Source of the DNA: Myxococcales bacterium
GTDB lineage: Bacteria > Myxococcota_A > Polyangia > Polyangiales > Polyangiaceae
Assembly (NCBI GenBank): GCA_016712525.1
Contig: JADJQX010000008.1
Location: 1,680,501-1,744,500 of the forward strand
Length of the DNA: 64,000 bases
Direction: 5' to 3'
The notes below the pieces were generated by a model. It was not told the origin of the DNA. It searched no databases and saw only the letters and a program-made list of their open reading frames with translations. Shown here piece by piece: positions 34,200 through 43,007 of the stretch (the first letter of the stretch is position 1; the number at the start of each line of letters is the position of its first letter). The position numbers were made by a program, and so were the translations under genes.

Positions 34200-34284
34200 G
34201 GCGCCGATTCTTCGAAGAGATACGAGCATTTACGATACATCACGACCGAGGTCACACCTTGGGCCTCCCGCGCGACGTCTCCGT

Positions 34285-35712
34285 ATGACGCGCATCGCGC
34301 TCCTCGCCTCGCTCGCCTTGGGTGCCCTCTCCGCGTGCGAAGCCTCGCGCCTCCACGAGGCCCCGGCCCCTCCATCGAAGCCCACCGCGACGGCGACGGC
34401 GACCTCCTCCGGCGCCGCCGAGAATCCCCTCGACGCCGGCACCGACGCCCAGGCCGACGCAGCGCCCCTCCGCGCGCAGCACGAGCCCGACGGCAACGAC
34501 GACGCGACGAACGAGCCCGGCGCGAGCGGCCCCAGGCTCACGTCGGCCACGCTCACCAAGGTCGGCGTGCCGCCCCTCGGCCTCACCCGCATCTGCGATC
34601 TACGCGCCTTCGGTGGCAGCCTCTACGCCGCCCACGCGAACCAGCCGCTCGGCTCCGACGGCGCGACGATCACCCGCTTCACACCCGACGCCGCGAAGCC
34701 CTTCGCCGTCGCGTTCGATTGGAACCGCATCGGCGAGCCCACGAAGGGCGGCGGCGGTGGGCAGGGCTTCTTGCGCGTGCACGCCCTCGGGGGGCGGCTC
34801 TTCGTGCCCGACGCGGATCCTCCCTACGGGGGCCTCGGCGCCGTCGACTGGGGCACCGAAGGGTACGTGTTCGTGTCGGACCGCGAGGGTACGTTCGCGC
34901 GGGCACGTTATCCCCACGCCGGTCTCCCCGGGAGACCCGACGCCGACGGGAAAGCGGGCGCCTCCGTGCTCCCGCGCGCCTACCACGTGCTCGACGTGGC
35001 CTCGTACCGCGGGCACCTCTACGCCTCGACCGGCTCGGTGCCCCCGAACGAGCGCGCGTGGCAGGGCCCGGCGCCAGGCGCGCTCCACATGGCGACTCCG
35101 GACCTCTCGCGCTTCGCGTACGCGCTCGGCTTCCCTTCGCCGTACCCCGGCGGCGTGTGGCGCCTCACCTACCTCGTTCGGTTCCGCGACAGCCTCTACG
35201 CGGGGCTCCAAGACTTCGACGGCAAGAGCCCGTTCGACTACGCGCGCTTCACGCTCCCCGAGGGGCGCGACGTGCTCCGTGAGGGCGACGGCGTGGGCAA
35301 GCGCGTCACGGATCGCGGCGCGGCCTTCACGCTGCGCTGGTATGCCGACCGCGGCGCGCTCTATTGGATCGCGGGCACGTGGGGCGGCCCGGTGACCCTC
35401 CGAAAGACCACCGACGGCGACACCTGGGACACCGTCGACCTCCCCGCCGACGTGGGCCGCCCCACCGACGTGGTGCGCTTCGGCGGCGAGCTCGTCGTGC
35501 TCACCGAGCGCGCCCTCGTGGGCCTCGGAGACGGAGGAGAGCCTGCCCGAATCGTCGCCACGATCACGGACAAGAAGAGCCCGTTCTCGCTCGACGACGC
35601 GTTCTGCGCGGCGCCCCTCGGGGTGCTCGGTGGCGTGCTCTACGCGGGCGGTCAGCGCGGCGGCGCGCTCTACAGGTTCGAGCCCGCGGCTCCGGCAGCG
35701 CCGCCTCCATGA
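34285..35712 (+). CDS. Lipoprotein with propeller-like repeats, unknown function
   Basis: This 475-residue protein has a lipobox (LGALSACEAS). A Pro/Ala/Thr linker (~25-85) precedes a repeated strand pattern: ICDLRAFGGSLYAAHANQ, VHALGGRLFVPDADP, VASYRGHLYASTGS, VRFRDSLYAGLQDFDG, VVRFGGELVVLTER, LGGVLYAGGQRGGALYRFEP. The recurring LYAG-type blade and length fit a six- or seven-bladed beta-propeller. It could be a surface carbohydrate- or protein-binding lipoprotein; no enzyme motif is seen. Confidence 0.8.
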   Translation: MTRIALLASLALGALSACEASRLHEAPAPPSKPTATATATSSGAAENPLDAGTDAQADAAPLRAQHEPDGNDDATNEPGASGPRLTSATLTKVGVPPLGLTRICDLRAFGGSLYAAHANQPLGSDGATITRFTPDAAKPFAVAFDWNRIGEPTKGGGGGQGFLRVHALGGRLFVPDADPPYGGLGAVDWGTEGYVFVSDREGTFARARYPHAGLPGRPDADGKAGASVLPRAYHVLDVASYRGHLYASTGSVPPNERAWQGPAPGALHMATPDLSRFAYALGFPSPYPGGVWRLTYLVRFRDSLYAGLQDFDGKSPFDYARFTLPEGRDVLREGDGVGKRVTDRGAAFTLRWYADRGALYWIAGTWGGPVTLRKTTDGDTWDTVDLPADVGRPTDVVRFGGELVVLTERALVGLGDGGEPARIVATITDKKSPFSLDDAFCAAPLGVLGGVLYAGGQRGGALYRFEPAAPAAPPP

Positions 35713-35736
35713 AACCTTCGGGGGAGCGTGGGCGGC

Positions 35737-35985
35737 TCAGGGCTCGGGATCGCAGGCGGGCAACGCGGTCTCGGAGGGAGCCGCCGGCACGAACCCGCGC
35801 TCGAGGGCCTCGCTCACCATCGCGCGGTACGCGGCCTCGGCCTCGTCGGCGGACGGGAATTTCTTCACTCGGACGGACGCGCGCGCATCGCCGGCGCGCC
35901 CACGCGCGTAGGCGAGATGAGGGCCGTCCATGGTGAGGTCGAGCCGCTCGCTCTCGGAGCGCTCCAATCGCAACGTCGCACGCAT
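35737..35985 (-). CDS. Small WGR-like domain protein
   Basis: This 82-residue protein is nearly all one domain: RLERSESERLDLTMDGPHL, then AYARGRAGDARASVRVKKFP, then SADEAEAAYRAMVSEALERG with a final FV. Alternating strands, the Gly-Arg turn, and Phe followed by an Ala-rich helix ending in ERGF are the WGR domain pattern of PARPs and bacterial WGR proteins. The signature Trp is missing. ATG 35985 gives a compact domain; the frame is open ~20 codons further. WGR domains bind nucleic acids or protein partners; the role is unknown here. Confidence 0.65.
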   Translation of the reverse strand: MRATLRLERSESERLDLTMDGPHLAYARGRAGDARASVRVKKFPSADEAEAAYRAMVSEALERGFVPAAPSETALPACDPEP

Positions 35986-36047
35986 CGGTCGATTCCTTGG
36001 GGTCGGAGGTCGGGGTCTCACGCCGGCCCTCCCCCGAGCGCGCACGC

Positions 36048-36722
36048 TCAGAACCGAAACGTGTAGCCTACATAAGCGCCGTTGCTGGCCACACCCGCGC
36101 GGATCCTCTCGATCTCACGCGCCGCGCGCCAGGTCTTCGGTGGGAAGAGGTAAGGCAAGAAGGCCCCCGCGAAGCCGGTGAAGGCCGGAACGATGAAGTG
36201 GACGGCGCGCTCCGACACCTCCCACTCGAGCACGCGGCCGTAGGGAGCGCCGCTCTCGATCGCCACCATGATGGGGCCGAGCGCGGCCGAGGCGAGCGCG
36301 AGCGTGAGCGCCGTGGGCCACACGCTTCGGGCCGAGCCCTCGGGGGGCGGGCCGTACGCGTTCATGCGGTCGCACTTCGGGAAGGCGAGGTACATGCCCC
36401 CAACGAGCGCGCCCACGCTGAGGCCGACGAGACCGGCGCCGAACGTACGCCCGGCGGGGAGAGAGAGGTCGCCCTTGGTGCGCGCCTCCCAGGCCTCCCA
36501 CGTCTCGTTCTCGGCCTCGCGGCGCGTGCCGATCTGGCGGAAGACGGCGGTGTCGAGGGCGATGCTCGCCACGAGGCCGGCGCCGAGCCCGGAGAGGTAC
36601 ACCCAATCCGTGGTGCTCGCCCGCTCGCAGAGCTCGATCTCCCGGGTTTGCCGCGGGCGATAGTCGCTCGCGGCGTAGACGTAGGGCCCGGGAGGGGATG
36701 GGTCGGGAGGGAGCGCGTCCAC
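36048..36722 (-). CDS. Predicted multi-pass membrane protein
   Basis: This 224-residue protein starts at GTG 36722. Hydrophobic segments lie at ~42-58 (VYLSGLGAGLVASIALDTAV), ~95-115 (FGAGLVGLSVGALVGGMYLA), ~140-160 (LTLALASAALGPIMVAIESG) and ~172-192 (FIVPAFTGFAGAFLPYLFPP). The C-terminus YVGYTFRF ends in Phe. It has no recognised family. It runs opposite to its left-hand neighbours and in the same direction as the small membrane protein at 36785. Confidence 0.7.
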   Translation of the reverse strand: MDALPPDPSPPGPYVYAASDYRPRQTREIELCERASTTDWVYLSGLGAGLVASIALDTAVFRQIGTRREAENETWEAWEARTKGDLSLPAGRTFGAGLVGLSVGALVGGMYLAFPKCDRMNAYGPPPEGSARSVWPTALTLALASAALGPIMVAIESGAPYGRVLEWEVSERAVHFIVPAFTGFAGAFLPYLFPPKTWRAAREIERIRAGVASNGAYVGYTFRF

Positions 36723-36784
36723 CGTGGGGCGGACCCTACCTCAGGCCCTCGAATTCTCGAACAGGAACGTGATGGTGCGCCCGT

Positions 36785-37084
36785 TCAGTGCGCGGCCATC
36801 GCGCCGAAGAGCCCGAGGAGGCCGAGCATGGTCGCGCCGAACGACGAGAAGAAGACGTACGCGAGCGTCGGGGGCTCGTTCCGCTGCTTCTTCTGCTGGA
36901 GGAAGTTGTTGGCCGTGCCGATGTCGACGAAAATGCCGAAAAAGTAGCGCAAGAAGCGCTGCCCGGCGCTGTCCATCCAGCCCGCGTTCGTGGCGAGCCA
37001 GCTCCGCATCATCCAGCCGGTAACACGCGCGGTGATCGCGCCGATGCACAAGAGACCGAGAAAAATCGTAAAGAGTGCGTCCAT
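36785..37084 (-). CDS. Small predicted membrane protein
   Basis: This 99-residue protein starts at ATG 37084. The first helix is LFTIFLGLLCIGAITARVTG, a middle segment FLRYFFGIFVDIGTANNFLQ, and a last helix YVFFSSFGATMLGLLGLFGA. The loop QQKKQRNEPP is strongly basic. I do not recognise it. It is divergent from the phosphomannomutase gene, with ~170 bases between the starts. Confidence 0.65.
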   Translation of the reverse strand: MDALFTIFLGLLCIGAITARVTGWMMRSWLATNAGWMDSAGQRFLRYFFGIFVDIGTANNFLQQKKQRNEPPTLAYVFFSSFGATMLGLLGLFGAMAAH

Positions 37085-37257
37085 CGCCGAGCTCCTCGTT
37101 GATGGGGTCCTACGAGCCCCCGAAACGAAGCTTCCCACGCCCACGAAAAAAACGCGCGCCCGACGAGCGCCCGCGCTCCGAGCGCGCAGGGGAGGACGCC
37201 GAAACGGCGCGAAAAGTGGCGCTTTTTTTCGCGGTGGGCCCATGCCATGCTGGGGAA

Positions 37258-38655
37258 ATGCGCGTCCCTGGGAACATCTTCCGCGAGTACGACATCCGCG
37301 GAAAAGCCGATCGTGACCTCTCCGACGACCTCGCCACCCACCTCGGGCGGGCCCTCGCCACGCTGCTCGGCGAGGCGGCGGGCAAAGACACCCCCAAGAT
37401 CGCCGTCGCGAGGGATTGCCGCCTCTCCGGCCCGCGCCTCCACGCCGCGCTCGTGAAGGGCCTCGTCGAGCGAGGGGTCCACGTGGTCGACCTCGGCATC
37501 GGCCCGACGCCGATGCTCTACTTCGGGGTGCACCACCTCGGGACCGACGGCGGCATCATGATCACCGGGAGCCACAACCCGGGCGACGAGAACGGCTTCA
37601 AGATCATGAAGGGCAAGGCGTCGTTCTTCGGCGACGACATCCAGAAGGCCCGCGCCACGATCGAAGAAGAGCGCTACGCCCCGGCCCGCGAGGGCCGCGT
37701 CGAGGAGATCGACGTGCAGGGCGCCTACACCGCCACCATGAAGGAGAAGTTCGACTTCTCCAGCGCCTCGGGCATGAAGTTCGTGCTCGACGCGGGCAAC
37801 GGCGCCGGCGGCCCCCTCGCTCTCCGCGTGCTCTCGGCGCTCGGGCTCACGGCCGACCCGCTCTTCTGCGACATGGACGGCACGTTCCCGAACCACCACC
37901 CCGACCCGACGGTGCCGAAGAACCTCGAGGCGCTCGTCGCCCGCGTGAAGGAGACGAAGGCCCGCGTCGGCCTCGCGTTCGACGGCGACGCCGATCGCCT
38001 CGGCGCGGTCGACGAGAACGGCGACGTCATCTGGGGAGACAAGCTTCTCATCCTCTTCTCTCGCGCGCTCCTCGCGAAGAAGCCGGGCGCCGCGGTGCTC
38101 GGCGAGGTGAAGTGCTCGCAGACCTTGTACGACGACATCGCGAAGCACGGCGGCAGGCCGATCGTGTGGAAGACCGGACACTCGCTCATCAAGACCAAGA
38201 TGAAAGAGGAGCACGCCGATCTCGCGGGTGAGATGAGCGGACACCTCTTCTTCGCCGACCGCTATTTCGGCTTCGACGACGCGACCTACGCCGCGCTCCG
38301 CCTGCTCGAGATCTTGGCCGCCGATCCTCGGCCGCTCTCCGAGATGCTCGCCGACGTGCCCAAGACGTTCACCACGCCCGAGCTCCGCGTCGACTGCCCC
38401 GACGCCATCAAGTTCGACATCGTGAAGGCCGTGACCCAGAAGTACAAGGACCGCGGCCTCGACGTGCTCGACATCGACGGCGCCCGCATCACCTTCGAGA
38501 AGGGCGGAGCGCCCACGTGGGGCCTCGTCCGCGCGTCGAACACGGGCCCCGTGCTCGTGCTCCGCTTCGAAGCGGGCACCGAGGCGCGCCTCGCCGAGAT
38601 CCGCGCCGACGTCGAGGGCGCGGTCGCCGAGGAGCGAAAGCGACTTGCAGGCTGA
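37258..38655 (+). CDS. Phosphomannomutase/phosphoglucomutase
   Basis: This 465-residue alpha-D-phosphohexomutase interconverts mannose/glucose 6- and 1-phosphates for GDP-mannose, exopolysaccharide and LPS synthesis. It starts FREYDIRGKADRDLSDDLA, typical of AlgC/ManB. The phosphoserine loop ITGSHNPGDENGFKI places the catalytic Ser at 105, the Mg loop is DGDADR (242-247), the sugar-binding loop reads EMSGHLFF, and the C-terminal phosphate loop is VRASNTGPVLVLRFE. All four domains are present at normal length. The stop lies 11 bases inside prmC, so the two are translationally linked. Confidence 0.95.
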   Translation: MRVPGNIFREYDIRGKADRDLSDDLATHLGRALATLLGEAAGKDTPKIAVARDCRLSGPRLHAALVKGLVERGVHVVDLGIGPTPMLYFGVHHLGTDGGIMITGSHNPGDENGFKIMKGKASFFGDDIQKARATIEEERYAPAREGRVEEIDVQGAYTATMKEKFDFSSASGMKFVLDAGNGAGGPLALRVLSALGLTADPLFCDMDGTFPNHHPDPTVPKNLEALVARVKETKARVGLAFDGDADRLGAVDENGDVIWGDKLLILFSRALLAKKPGAAVLGEVKCSQTLYDDIAKHGGRPIVWKTGHSLIKTKMKEEHADLAGEMSGHLFFADRYFGFDDATYAALRLLEILAADPRPLSEMLADVPKTFTTPELRVDCPDAIKFDIVKAVTQKYKDRGLDVLDIDGARITFEKGGAPTWGLVRASNTGPVLVLRFEAGTEARLAEIRADVEGAVAEERKRLAG

Positions 38656-39535
38656 GACCCCCAAAGAGTGGACCGTAGGCGAGCTCTGTCGCTGGGCCAC
38701 CGACGACTTCAAGGCGCGAGGCCTCGAGAGCCCGCGCCTCGAGGCCGAGCTGCTCGTGGCGTTCGCGCTCGGGATCTCGCGCATGCAGGTCATCGTCGAT
38801 GGCGCGCGGCCCCTCGCGAAGGACGAGCTCACGAAGCTGCGTGAGCTCGTCAAGCGGCGCCGCGCCCACGAGCCCATGGCCTACCTCCGCGGGGAGCGTG
38901 AGTTCTACGGGCACGTGTTCAAGGTCGACAAACGCGTGCTCGTGCCCCGGCCCGACACCGAGACCCTCGTCGACGTGGCCAAGGAGCGCACGGCCCACGT
39001 GGCGATGGGCGGGCGCATCCTCGACCTTTGCACGGGCTCGGGGTGCGTCGCCATCTCGCTCGCCAAAATGCGCCCCACGGCCGACGTCGTCGCGACCGAC
39101 CTCTCCCCGGACGCGCTCGACGTGGCCCGCGAGAACGCGCGGCGCCTCGGCGCGTACAACGTGTCGTTCGTCTTGGGGGATCTCTTCGGCGCGATCGACG
39201 CCGCGGGCCTGCCTTGGCACCCGCCCGTGTTCGAGCTCGTGGTGTCGAACCCGCCGTACATCGCCACGGCCGAGTGCGAGACGCTCATGCCCGACGTGCG
39301 CGACTTCGAGCCGCGCCTCGCGCTCGATGGCGGCAAGGACGGCCTCGACCTCGTGCGCCGGATCGTCCGCGACGCGCCCCGCTACCTCGTGCCGACGGGC
39401 GTGCTCGCCCTCGAGATCGGCGCAGGCCAGGCCCCCGACGTGGCGAAGATCCTCGAAGGCCACGGGTACACCGAGATCGTCAAGACGAAGGACCTCGCCG
39501 GGATCGAGCGCGTCGTGAGCGGCGTCCGGCCATGA
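38645..39535 (+). CDS. prmC: Peptide chain release factor N5-glutamine methyltransferase
   Basis: This 296-residue SAM-dependent enzyme methylates the GGQ glutamine of RF1/RF2. The N-terminal helical domain (~5-80) is followed by the class I methyltransferase core: VPRPDTETLVD, ILDLCTGSGCVAISLA (SAM loop), VVATDLSPDALDVARENA, and the substrate motif SNPPYIA (N202-Y205). FEPRLALDGGKDGLDLVRRI and LALEIGAGQ complete the PrmC signature. TTG 38645 overlaps the mutase stop by 11 bases, and the stop overlaps the next start as ATGA, giving a three-gene translationally coupled operon. Confidence 0.95.
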   Translation: MQAETPKEWTVGELCRWATDDFKARGLESPRLEAELLVAFALGISRMQVIVDGARPLAKDELTKLRELVKRRRAHEPMAYLRGEREFYGHVFKVDKRVLVPRPDTETLVDVAKERTAHVAMGGRILDLCTGSGCVAISLAKMRPTADVVATDLSPDALDVARENARRLGAYNVSFVLGDLFGAIDAAGLPWHPPVFELVVSNPPYIATAECETLMPDVRDFEPRLALDGGKDGLDLVRRIVRDAPRYLVPTGVLALEIGAGQAPDVAKILEGHGYTEIVKTKDLAGIERVVSGVRP

Positions 39536-40842
39536 TGCGGTTCGGGCCCGCCGCGGGCGCGCTCGTGCTGAGCCTCGTCGGGCACATGAGCCTCGCACGG
39601 TGGGCCGAGGACCACTCGGAGCGCCTGCGGAAGAACCGCAAAAAAGCGAGAAGTATCGCGCTCTTCGTCGCTTGCCTCGGCCCGCTCGTGCGGGCCGTGT
39701 CGATCTACACGGGGCACGGCCAGGGGCTCTCGCCGTACGCGCTCATCGAGGTCACGCTCGTCGCCTTCGCGGGCTCGACGGTGGGCATCATGAAGACGCT
39801 CTTCTGGCTCTACGGGAAGGTCGCGTACCTCGTGCGCCGGCGCACGCTCGGCCTCGGTAGCGCCGCTCCACGAGCACCGCACGGCGAAGCGGCCCCCGAT
39901 GCCGTCGCCGCGACCCCCGAGACCACCGAAGCCGCATCGCGCGATGCGGGCCCGAGCGAGGCGCCCACGTCCACGCACGCGAGGTTCGAGCGCGAAGAAG
40001 AAGAGCGCGTGTCGCGGAGGCTCGTGCTCGAGCGCGCCGTGGGGCTCTCGCTCGTCGCCGGCAGCACGGGGGCCATCGGGTGGGGCATCGTGCGTGGCCG
40101 CCACGACTTCCGTGTCGAGGAGGTCGTGGTGAAGATCCCGGGCCTCTCCCCGAAGCTCGACGGGTACACGATCGCGCAGGTCTCCGACATCCACACGGGC
40201 ACGTTCGTGACACCGCGCGAGCTCGCCGAGGGGTTCGCGAAGGTGCGGGAGATCCGCCCGGATCTCGTGGTGGCGACGGGCGATTTGGTCGATCACGATC
40301 CCGCGTACTGCGACCTCTTGGCGCGTGAGCTGATGAAGCTCCCATCCCGTGACGGCGTCTATGCCATCTACGGGAACCACGACTACACGACCGGGCACGC
40401 TGCGGTCGCCGAGGCCCTCTCGCGCGCCGGCGTCCGCCTCCTCGTGAACGACGGGCTCGCGATCCGCGCCGCCGAGGGCGGCTTCGCCTTGCTCGGCCTC
40501 GACGAAATCTGGGGCCGCTACTGGGGCAAACCGGGGCCCGATCTGGCCCGCGCCGCCGAGCGTGTCCGCGAGACGGACCTCCCCCGCATCGTGCTCTCGC
40601 ATCAGCCGAAGACGTTCCGCGACATGGCGGGCAAGTGCGCGCTCCAGCTCTCGGGCCACACACACGGCGGCCAGATCAACCCCGGGTTTCGCCCCGCGGA
40701 TCTCGTCTTCGAGTTCGTCGCGGGCCGCTACGAGCGCGCGGGCTCGACGCTCTGGGTGAACCGCGGCTTCGGCACGGCGGGCCCCCCGTCACGCGTGGGC
40801 GCGCCCCCCGAGGTGACGAAGGTCGTGCTCGTCTCGGGGTGA
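39532..40842 (+). CDS. Membrane-anchored calcineurin-like metallophosphoesterase
   Basis: In these 436 residues, N-terminal hydrophobic segments (AGALVLSLVGHMSLARW; LFVACLGPLVRAVSIYTG; VTLVAFAGSTVGIMKTLFWL) precede an Ala/Glu linker and another hydrophobic stretch (~175-190). The YkuE-like catalytic domain (~205-436) has all metal-binding blocks: QVSDIHTG (D219, H221), VVATGDLVDHD, IYGNHDYT, LSHQP and LSGHTHGGQINPG. Such enzymes hydrolyse phosphodiesters or phospholipid-linked substrates at the membrane. It is the last gene of the mutase-prmC operon. Confidence 0.9.
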   Translation: MMRFGPAAGALVLSLVGHMSLARWAEDHSERLRKNRKKARSIALFVACLGPLVRAVSIYTGHGQGLSPYALIEVTLVAFAGSTVGIMKTLFWLYGKVAYLVRRRTLGLGSAAPRAPHGEAAPDAVAATPETTEAASRDAGPSEAPTSTHARFEREEEERVSRRLVLERAVGLSLVAGSTGAIGWGIVRGRHDFRVEEVVVKIPGLSPKLDGYTIAQVSDIHTGTFVTPRELAEGFAKVREIRPDLVVATGDLVDHDPAYCDLLARELMKLPSRDGVYAIYGNHDYTTGHAAVAEALSRAGVRLLVNDGLAIRAAEGGFALLGLDEIWGRYWGKPGPDLARAAERVRETDLPRIVLSHQPKTFRDMAGKCALQLSGHTHGGQINPGFRPADLVFEFVAGRYERAGSTLWVNRGFGTAGPPSRVGAPPEVTKVVLVSG

Positions 40843-41232
40843 GCGGGAGCGGCTGCCGCGACCTCCTTGGGTAGGGAGGAGGCCGACGATCCCCCTTGGC
40901 CTACCAACCAAGCCGAGATCCACCATCTCCGTGCCCGCCGCGCAGGCGCTCGTCGATTCTTAGCAACGACTCGGCCCGGCCCGCCGACCCCACCACGACG
41001 AGACGCTCGCAGGGAGCGGCCCGGCGAACGGTCCCTCGTTTTCGTTCGCCGCCCGATCCACCCTCCCTGCAGCGTCTCGTCGTTCCCTCGTCTCGGTGCG
41101 CTACTGGCCGCGCACACGGAGCGAGGTACTTGACCTAGCGACTGGCGTAGCGTGCGACAACGTCGCTTCGGGGGCGGTGGAACACTCCCGAGGCGCTGTC
41201 TCCAACCAATACGAGGGAAAGAGGAGGGCAAG
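40843..41232. other. Intergenic region, nothing firm
   Basis: These 390 bases contain an imperfect hairpin just after the phosphoesterase stop (GGTAGG near 40871 with CCTACC near 40900) and CTTGGGTAGG, a motif that recurs at about 58380 and 58444. No gene or RNA is supported. AGGAGG near 41221 serves the next reading frame. Confidence 0.4.
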
Positions 41233-41625
41233 GTGCTCCTCGTGGCGAGCTCGGCGACGAGCAGCCGCACGATGCGCATCGAAGAGAGCCCGGTCGACGG
41301 CGAGCTCGTCGGAACGGGGAGGCTGATGCACGAGCACCCGCAGCACATGCCGCCCATCTCCGCCTTCGGTGAGACCAGCTTCGTCCGTGAGGACGCGGAC
41401 GGTCGCATCGTCGGCATCGATCGCTCGCGAAACGTGCCCACCGGCGGTACCTTTCTTCTCGGAGAGATGTGTTCGAATGAGACGATGGCTTCCTGCGGGT
41501 GTGGCGCTCGCCGCTTCGCTCGTGGCGCTTCGTGCTGCGAGCGGGTGCTCGGGCGAAGGGGGCACGCAGCCCGCGGTCGACGCGGGCCCCGAGCTCACCG
41601 TGCCCGACGCCGCGCGCCCGCGTGA
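41233..41625 (+). CDS. Short hypothetical or truncated ORF with a strong RBS
   Basis: A GTG at 41233 has a near-perfect AGGAGG six bases upstream. The first ~80 codons (VLLVASSATSSRTMRIEESP ... GIDRSRNVPTGGTFLLGEMC) have about 85 percent G or C in the third position, as genuine genes here do. After about base 41480 the frame becomes Arg/Gly-rich and lies over the next lipoprotein gene in another frame, as if the original end had been lost to a frameshift or replacement. It is probably a damaged or shortened gene of unknown function. Confidence is limited because a minus-strand frame here also looks fairly open. Confidence 0.4.
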   Translation: MLLVASSATSSRTMRIEESPVDGELVGTGRLMHEHPQHMPPISAFGETSFVREDADGRIVGIDRSRNVPTGGTFLLGEMCSNETMASCGCGARRFARGASCCERVLGRRGHAARGRRGPRAHRARRRAPA

Positions 41626-42844
41626 CGCCGCGCCCGACGCCAAAGACGCCGCGCCCATCCCCGGGGAGCTCGAAGGTTGGGTCCGCTGGGACGACTACGA
41701 CCCCAAGTGCAATTTCTCCATCCCCTCCGAACGCAAGTACCTCCCCGAGCCCTTCGAGTGGGAGCCCTGCCAGGACACCGACGTCACTCGCAAGCTCGCC
41801 TGCCGTAGGATCAAGAAGAAGTGGGAGGGGCTCTCGGGTAGGCGCGAGTTCATCGCTCCGGACACGGTAGCGTTCTCTCGCGCGGGCGGTGCTCTCGTAC
41901 TGGCTACGCTTCAATACCATGGCCGCAACGCCGTGTACTTGATGTCCGAGATCGACGGCCCATCCCTCGTCGCTGTCCGAGGGTCTCTCGACGGCTCGTG
42001 CGTGGTGTCGGGCCACTCCGGAGGCGGCGAGCGCTACACCTTCGCGATCTCGGAGCGCAAAGGCGACAACGATCTCATCAACCCGCCCGCGGCCATCGGA
42101 GGTGACCTTGGCGACTTCAAGCCGAAGCTCCTCGTCAAGAAGCCCCCAACGACATCCATTTTCCTCGACACCTTCGCCGCCGGAAACCTCGGGTTCATCA
42201 TGAATGGGCCCGGGCCCCTCGAGGTGTACTCGTGGGACACCCCGCCCACCCTGCAACGCTCCCTCTCCGGCCACGGCCGCTACAGCTTCGTCGAGGTGAG
42301 GGACGACTTCTTCTTTTACGCCGCAGACCAAGCCTCGGCGACCGAGCGCATATGGACGCCAGAAGCCGGCGACCAGCACCTGCTCGGGGATGGTGCGGAC
42401 CACAGCCGCGCCGCTGCCGACCTCAACACCGACGGGATCGATTGGGTCTGGGCCGAAGGTGAAGGCAAAACGACCGGCACCTACACCACCGTCAAGATTC
42501 TGAGCGCGCCGTTCACCCGCGATCCTTCCAAACTCCAGAAGCGTGTGCTCCGCGCCGATCTCGGCCAGGGCGTCATCGCCGGCGGGCGCTTCGGGGTCGG
42601 CCACGGCTACGCTGGACACTTCTCGCAAAGGCCAAACGGCGATCTTGGAGCCATGATCGTGCGCCTATCGGATGGCGCGGCATGGTTCCTGCCGGGAAAC
42701 AACGGCTCCCCCGTCATCTTCCGGCACCCCCTCGCGTTCACCCGCGACGAGGTCTTCACTCTGGTCCGCGACGAGCACGGGACCAACGTGTACCGCGTCA
42801 GGCTCGACTCCCTCGGCGCCTTCGCGCTCCCGCCTCCGAATTGA
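41477..42844 (+). CDS. Lipoprotein of unknown function
   Basis: This 455-residue protein starts at ATG 41477, giving signal VALAASLVALRAASGCSGEG (lipobox AASGC). A Pro/Asp/Ala linker (~28-58) is followed by a strand-rich domain with WVRWDDYDPKCNFSIPSERK, ARTDATTT-like turns absent, VAFSRAGGALVLATLQYHGR, VYLMSEIDGPSLVAVRGSLD, GRYSFVEVRDDFFFYAADQA and AAADLNTDGIDWVWAEGEGK, suggestive of a propeller. No catalytic motif is seen. Codon use is somewhat less GC3-rich than in its neighbours. It is followed after 2 bases by a decapitated signal-peptide fragment. Confidence 0.78.
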   Translation: MRRWLPAGVALAASLVALRAASGCSGEGGTQPAVDAGPELTVPDAARPRDAAPDAKDAAPIPGELEGWVRWDDYDPKCNFSIPSERKYLPEPFEWEPCQDTDVTRKLACRRIKKKWEGLSGRREFIAPDTVAFSRAGGALVLATLQYHGRNAVYLMSEIDGPSLVAVRGSLDGSCVVSGHSGGGERYTFAISERKGDNDLINPPAAIGGDLGDFKPKLLVKKPPTTSIFLDTFAAGNLGFIMNGPGPLEVYSWDTPPTLQRSLSGHGRYSFVEVRDDFFFYAADQASATERIWTPEAGDQHLLGDGADHSRAAADLNTDGIDWVWAEGEGKTTGTYTTVKILSAPFTRDPSKLQKRVLRADLGQGVIAGGRFGVGHGYAGHFSQRPNGDLGAMIVRLSDGAAWFLPGNNGSPVIFRHPLAFTRDEVFTLVRDEHGTNVYRVRLDSLGAFALPPPN

Positions 42845-42846
42845 CC

Positions 42847-42900
42847 ATGCGACGCTCCGCCCTGCTTCCGCTCGTCGCGCTTTGTGCGGCGAGCGGTTAG
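42847..42900 (+). pseudogene. Orphan lipoprotein signal-peptide fragment
   Basis: ATG 42847 opens a 17-codon frame, MRRSALLPLVALCAASG, ending in a stop. It is a typical n- and h-region of a lipoprotein signal cut off at the lipobox, and resembles the start of the preceding gene (MRR..., VAL.AASG). I infer a remnant of a deleted lipoprotein gene or of a tandem copy. Confidence 0.5.
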
Positions 42901-43007
42901 CACCGCGATCTCCGTCGTTGCTCCTGGCCGAAATGGCCGCGCAGCTCGCCGCGGGCCGACCGTCGCGTCCGGTTCCCACGGGCGGTGCCGCTTGCTATAC
43001 GCCCCGC

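Noticed and set aside
36997..38877. Long minus-strand frame opposite the phosphomannomutase
   Set aside because: Shadow of a clear enzyme gene with all catalytic motifs on the plus strand.
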